A stretch of DNA of 64,000 nucleotides, from contig JAKPEG010000042.1 in assembly GCA_029552065.1 (NCBI GenBank), positions 1 through 64,000 of the forward strand. Reading direction: 5' to 3'. The notes beneath the pieces were generated by a model. The model made no database searches and was not told where the DNA came from. It saw only the letters and a program-made list of their open reading frames with translations. The position numbers and the translations under genes are program-made. The DNA comes from Actinomycetes bacterium. GTDB taxonomy: Bacteria > Actinomycetota > Actinomycetes > Actinomycetales > Dermatophilaceae. This document shows positions 62,844 to 64,000 of the stretch, piece after piece (the first letter of the stretch is position 1; each line of letters starts with the position of its first letter).

Positions 62844-64000
62844 CCGCACCGCCCCTGCTCGTCCCGCTCGTCCCGGAGGGCTGGGTCGCCCTCACCGGAC
62901 CGGGCAGCGCCTTGCTCGCTCTGCTCGCGCCCGACGACGAACGCCTGCCCCACCTGTCGGCCGCACTCGACAGCGGCCGGTTCGACGACGCACTGTTCGT
63001 CCTCGGCCGCTCCGGGCCACCCACCGCCGTCGCGGCCTGCGTGGTCGGGCCCGCGCTGCGGGTGGTCACCTCCCTCGGTGGCCATGCCGAAGCCCTCGTC
63101 GGCGGCCGGCGCCGCGAGATCCGCTCCGATCCGAACCTCGGCTGGGCCGACGTCACCCTGCACGACGTCGCGAGCATCGCCCTCCTGGCACCCGCCGAGG
63201 CGGTCACCGCGACCGAGCTGGTCGCGACCCCGAGCATCCCCGCCTCGCCCTCACCCGTCCCCGCCCCCCTTCCGACGCAGGCCCCGCCGCCTGCGCCCAG
63301 TCCTGGGCCTTCTCTCGCCCCACCACCTGCCCCACCACCTGCCCCTCCGCTCGCCCCTCCGCTCGCCCCTCCGGCGGCCCCGATCGTGGTGCCGACCGTG
63401 GACCCCGTACCCGCGGCCACCCCACCCGGAGGAACGCGGCCGATCATCGACCACCTCCCGTGGCTCACCAGCCCGGCCGCGGCCGCCCCGCCGCCTCCGG
63501 CACCTCCCGCACCTCCCGCCCCGGTCGAGCCCGCAGCTGCCACGATCACGCTCCCCGTCGCCCCGGCGCAGCCCGGCGGGTGGGTGCCGGGCGCGCCGCC
63601 GGCCCCGGTTTCGCGGACCTACACGCCGTATGCCGTGCCGCTCTCCCCGGTCACGGCGGCGCTGCCGGAGCCCCAACCCGAGCCCGAGCGGGAGCCGACA
63701 CCGGAACCGGCGCCGGAGCAAGAACCTGAACCGGCGCCCGAGCCCGAACTCACCCAGGTACTCGCAGGAGCGGCGACGGTCGTGCTGCCGGCGGTGACGG
63801 CATACCGGCCGGTCGACCCGGCCGACGACCCGGAGGCTTTCGACGCGACCGTCGACCGCTCCACCCTGTGGGGCGCAGAGGTGCCGCACGCGCCCTCGGG
63901 AGTCTCCGTGCTGGCCGTCCTCTGCCCGGCCGGGCACGTGAGCCCGCCGCATGCGAGCACCTGCCGCACCTGCGGTCGGGACGTCCCCGCGCAGGAGCCC
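62840..64000 (+). CDS. FHA-type adaptor paralogue, 3' end beyond window
   Basis: At least 387 residues, open to the window end. An N-terminal globular domain (about 1-130) of unknown type, then a long Pro/Ala-rich region (PAPPPAPPLAPPLAPPA-like repeats, about 140-340, with PEPEPE runs), then a C..H..C..C motif (CPAGH, STCRTCGRDVP, about 361-380) that matches the motif just before the FHA domain of the 35111-36814 protein. I therefore expect an FHA domain just beyond the window; this is inference from the parallel layout. Confidence 0.8.
   Translation, partial: MTAPPLLVPLVPEGWVALTGPGSALLALLAPDDERLPHLSAALDSGRFDDALFVLGRSGPPTAVAACVVGPALRVVTSLGGHAEALVGGRRREIRSDPNLGWADVTLHDVASIALLAPAEAVTATELVATPSIPASPSPVPAPLPTQAPPPAPSPGPSLAPPPAPPPAPPLAPPLAPPAAPIVVPTVDPVPAATPPGGTRPIIDHLPWLTSPAAAAPPPPAPPAPPAPVEPAAATITLPVAPAQPGGWVPGAPPAPVSRTYTPYAVPLSPVTAALPEPQPEPEREPTPEPAPEQEPEPAPEPELTQVLAGAATVVLPAVTAYRPVDPADDPEAFDATVDRSTLWGAEVPHAPSGVSVLAVLCPAGHVSPPHASTCRTCGRDVPAQEP

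Overview
The window is a piece of a high-GC actinobacterial chromosome spanning the replication origin. Gene order, GTG starts, parS sites, DnaA boxes of the TCGTCCACA type and the syntenic block jag-rsmG-parA-parB-amidase-trxA-trxB-anti-sigma-sigM-pseudokinase-DUF6049-NUDIX-pcnA all match the oriC side of actinobacteria (compare Mycobacterium tuberculosis Rv3907c-Rv3924c). A very frequent octamer GTATGCCG/CGGCATAC and the protein types make a member of Micrococcales, probably Intrasporangiaceae (Janibacter/Knoellia/Tetrasphaera-like), my best guess; that is inference from pattern, not a search.

Layout. (1) 146-14920, mostly minus strand: dnaA, dnaN, gnd, recF, dciA and a sulfurtransferase, then gyrB, gyrA and a DUF3566 membrane protein; a PfkB sugar kinase lies on the plus strand between the two sets. 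The oriC is the dnaN-dnaA gap (about 12.7-13.4 kb) with nine clear DnaA boxes, two of them in a 15-bp inverted repeat. (2) 15143-22356, plus strand: rpmH, rnpA, yidD, yidC, jag, rsmG, parA, parB and a GNAT protein, with three parS sites, two of which are read through inside the proposed parA coding sequence. (3) 22334-31664, minus strand: NUDIX, DUF6049, pseudokinase, sigM-like sigma factor, anti-sigma factor, trxB, trxA and a CwlM-like amidase. The lipid II flippase gene murJ, expected beside the pseudokinase, is not here. (4) 31856-33310: a CCA-adding enzyme.

(5) 33468-58539, plus strand, is the accessory and most interesting part. It holds an RDD membrane protein, a PP2C phosphatase, an FHA protein, a membrane Ser/Thr kinase, a 2072-residue surface protein with Ig-like and FN3 repeats, a MoxR ATPase, a DUF58 protein, a membrane transglutaminase-like protein that lacks its catalytic Cys, a possible 52-residue CxxC protein, a 1474-residue FHA-TM-FtsK x3 ATPase of EssC/EccC type, two helical putative type VII substrates, two unknown proteins of about 210 residues, and a 91-residue WXG100-like protein. 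I read this as a phospho-threonine-wired type VII-like secretion locus without the canonical EccB/D/E/MycP or EsaA/EssA/EssB genes. (6) 58652-61694, minus strand: a LuxR-type response regulator and an unusual histidine kinase with a second membrane bundle and a degenerate second cytoplasmic module. (7) 62058-64000: a second PP2C phosphatase and a second FHA-type protein (cut by the window end), paralogous to the pair at 34.3-36.8 kb, so the accessory block is bracketed by duplicated phosphatase-FHA cassettes.

No tRNA, rRNA, CRISPR, insertion sequence or transposase was seen. By hand count the GTATGCCG octamer occurs 52 times, 38 of them in the first 31.8 kb and only 14 in the rest, with no strand bias on either side of oriC.
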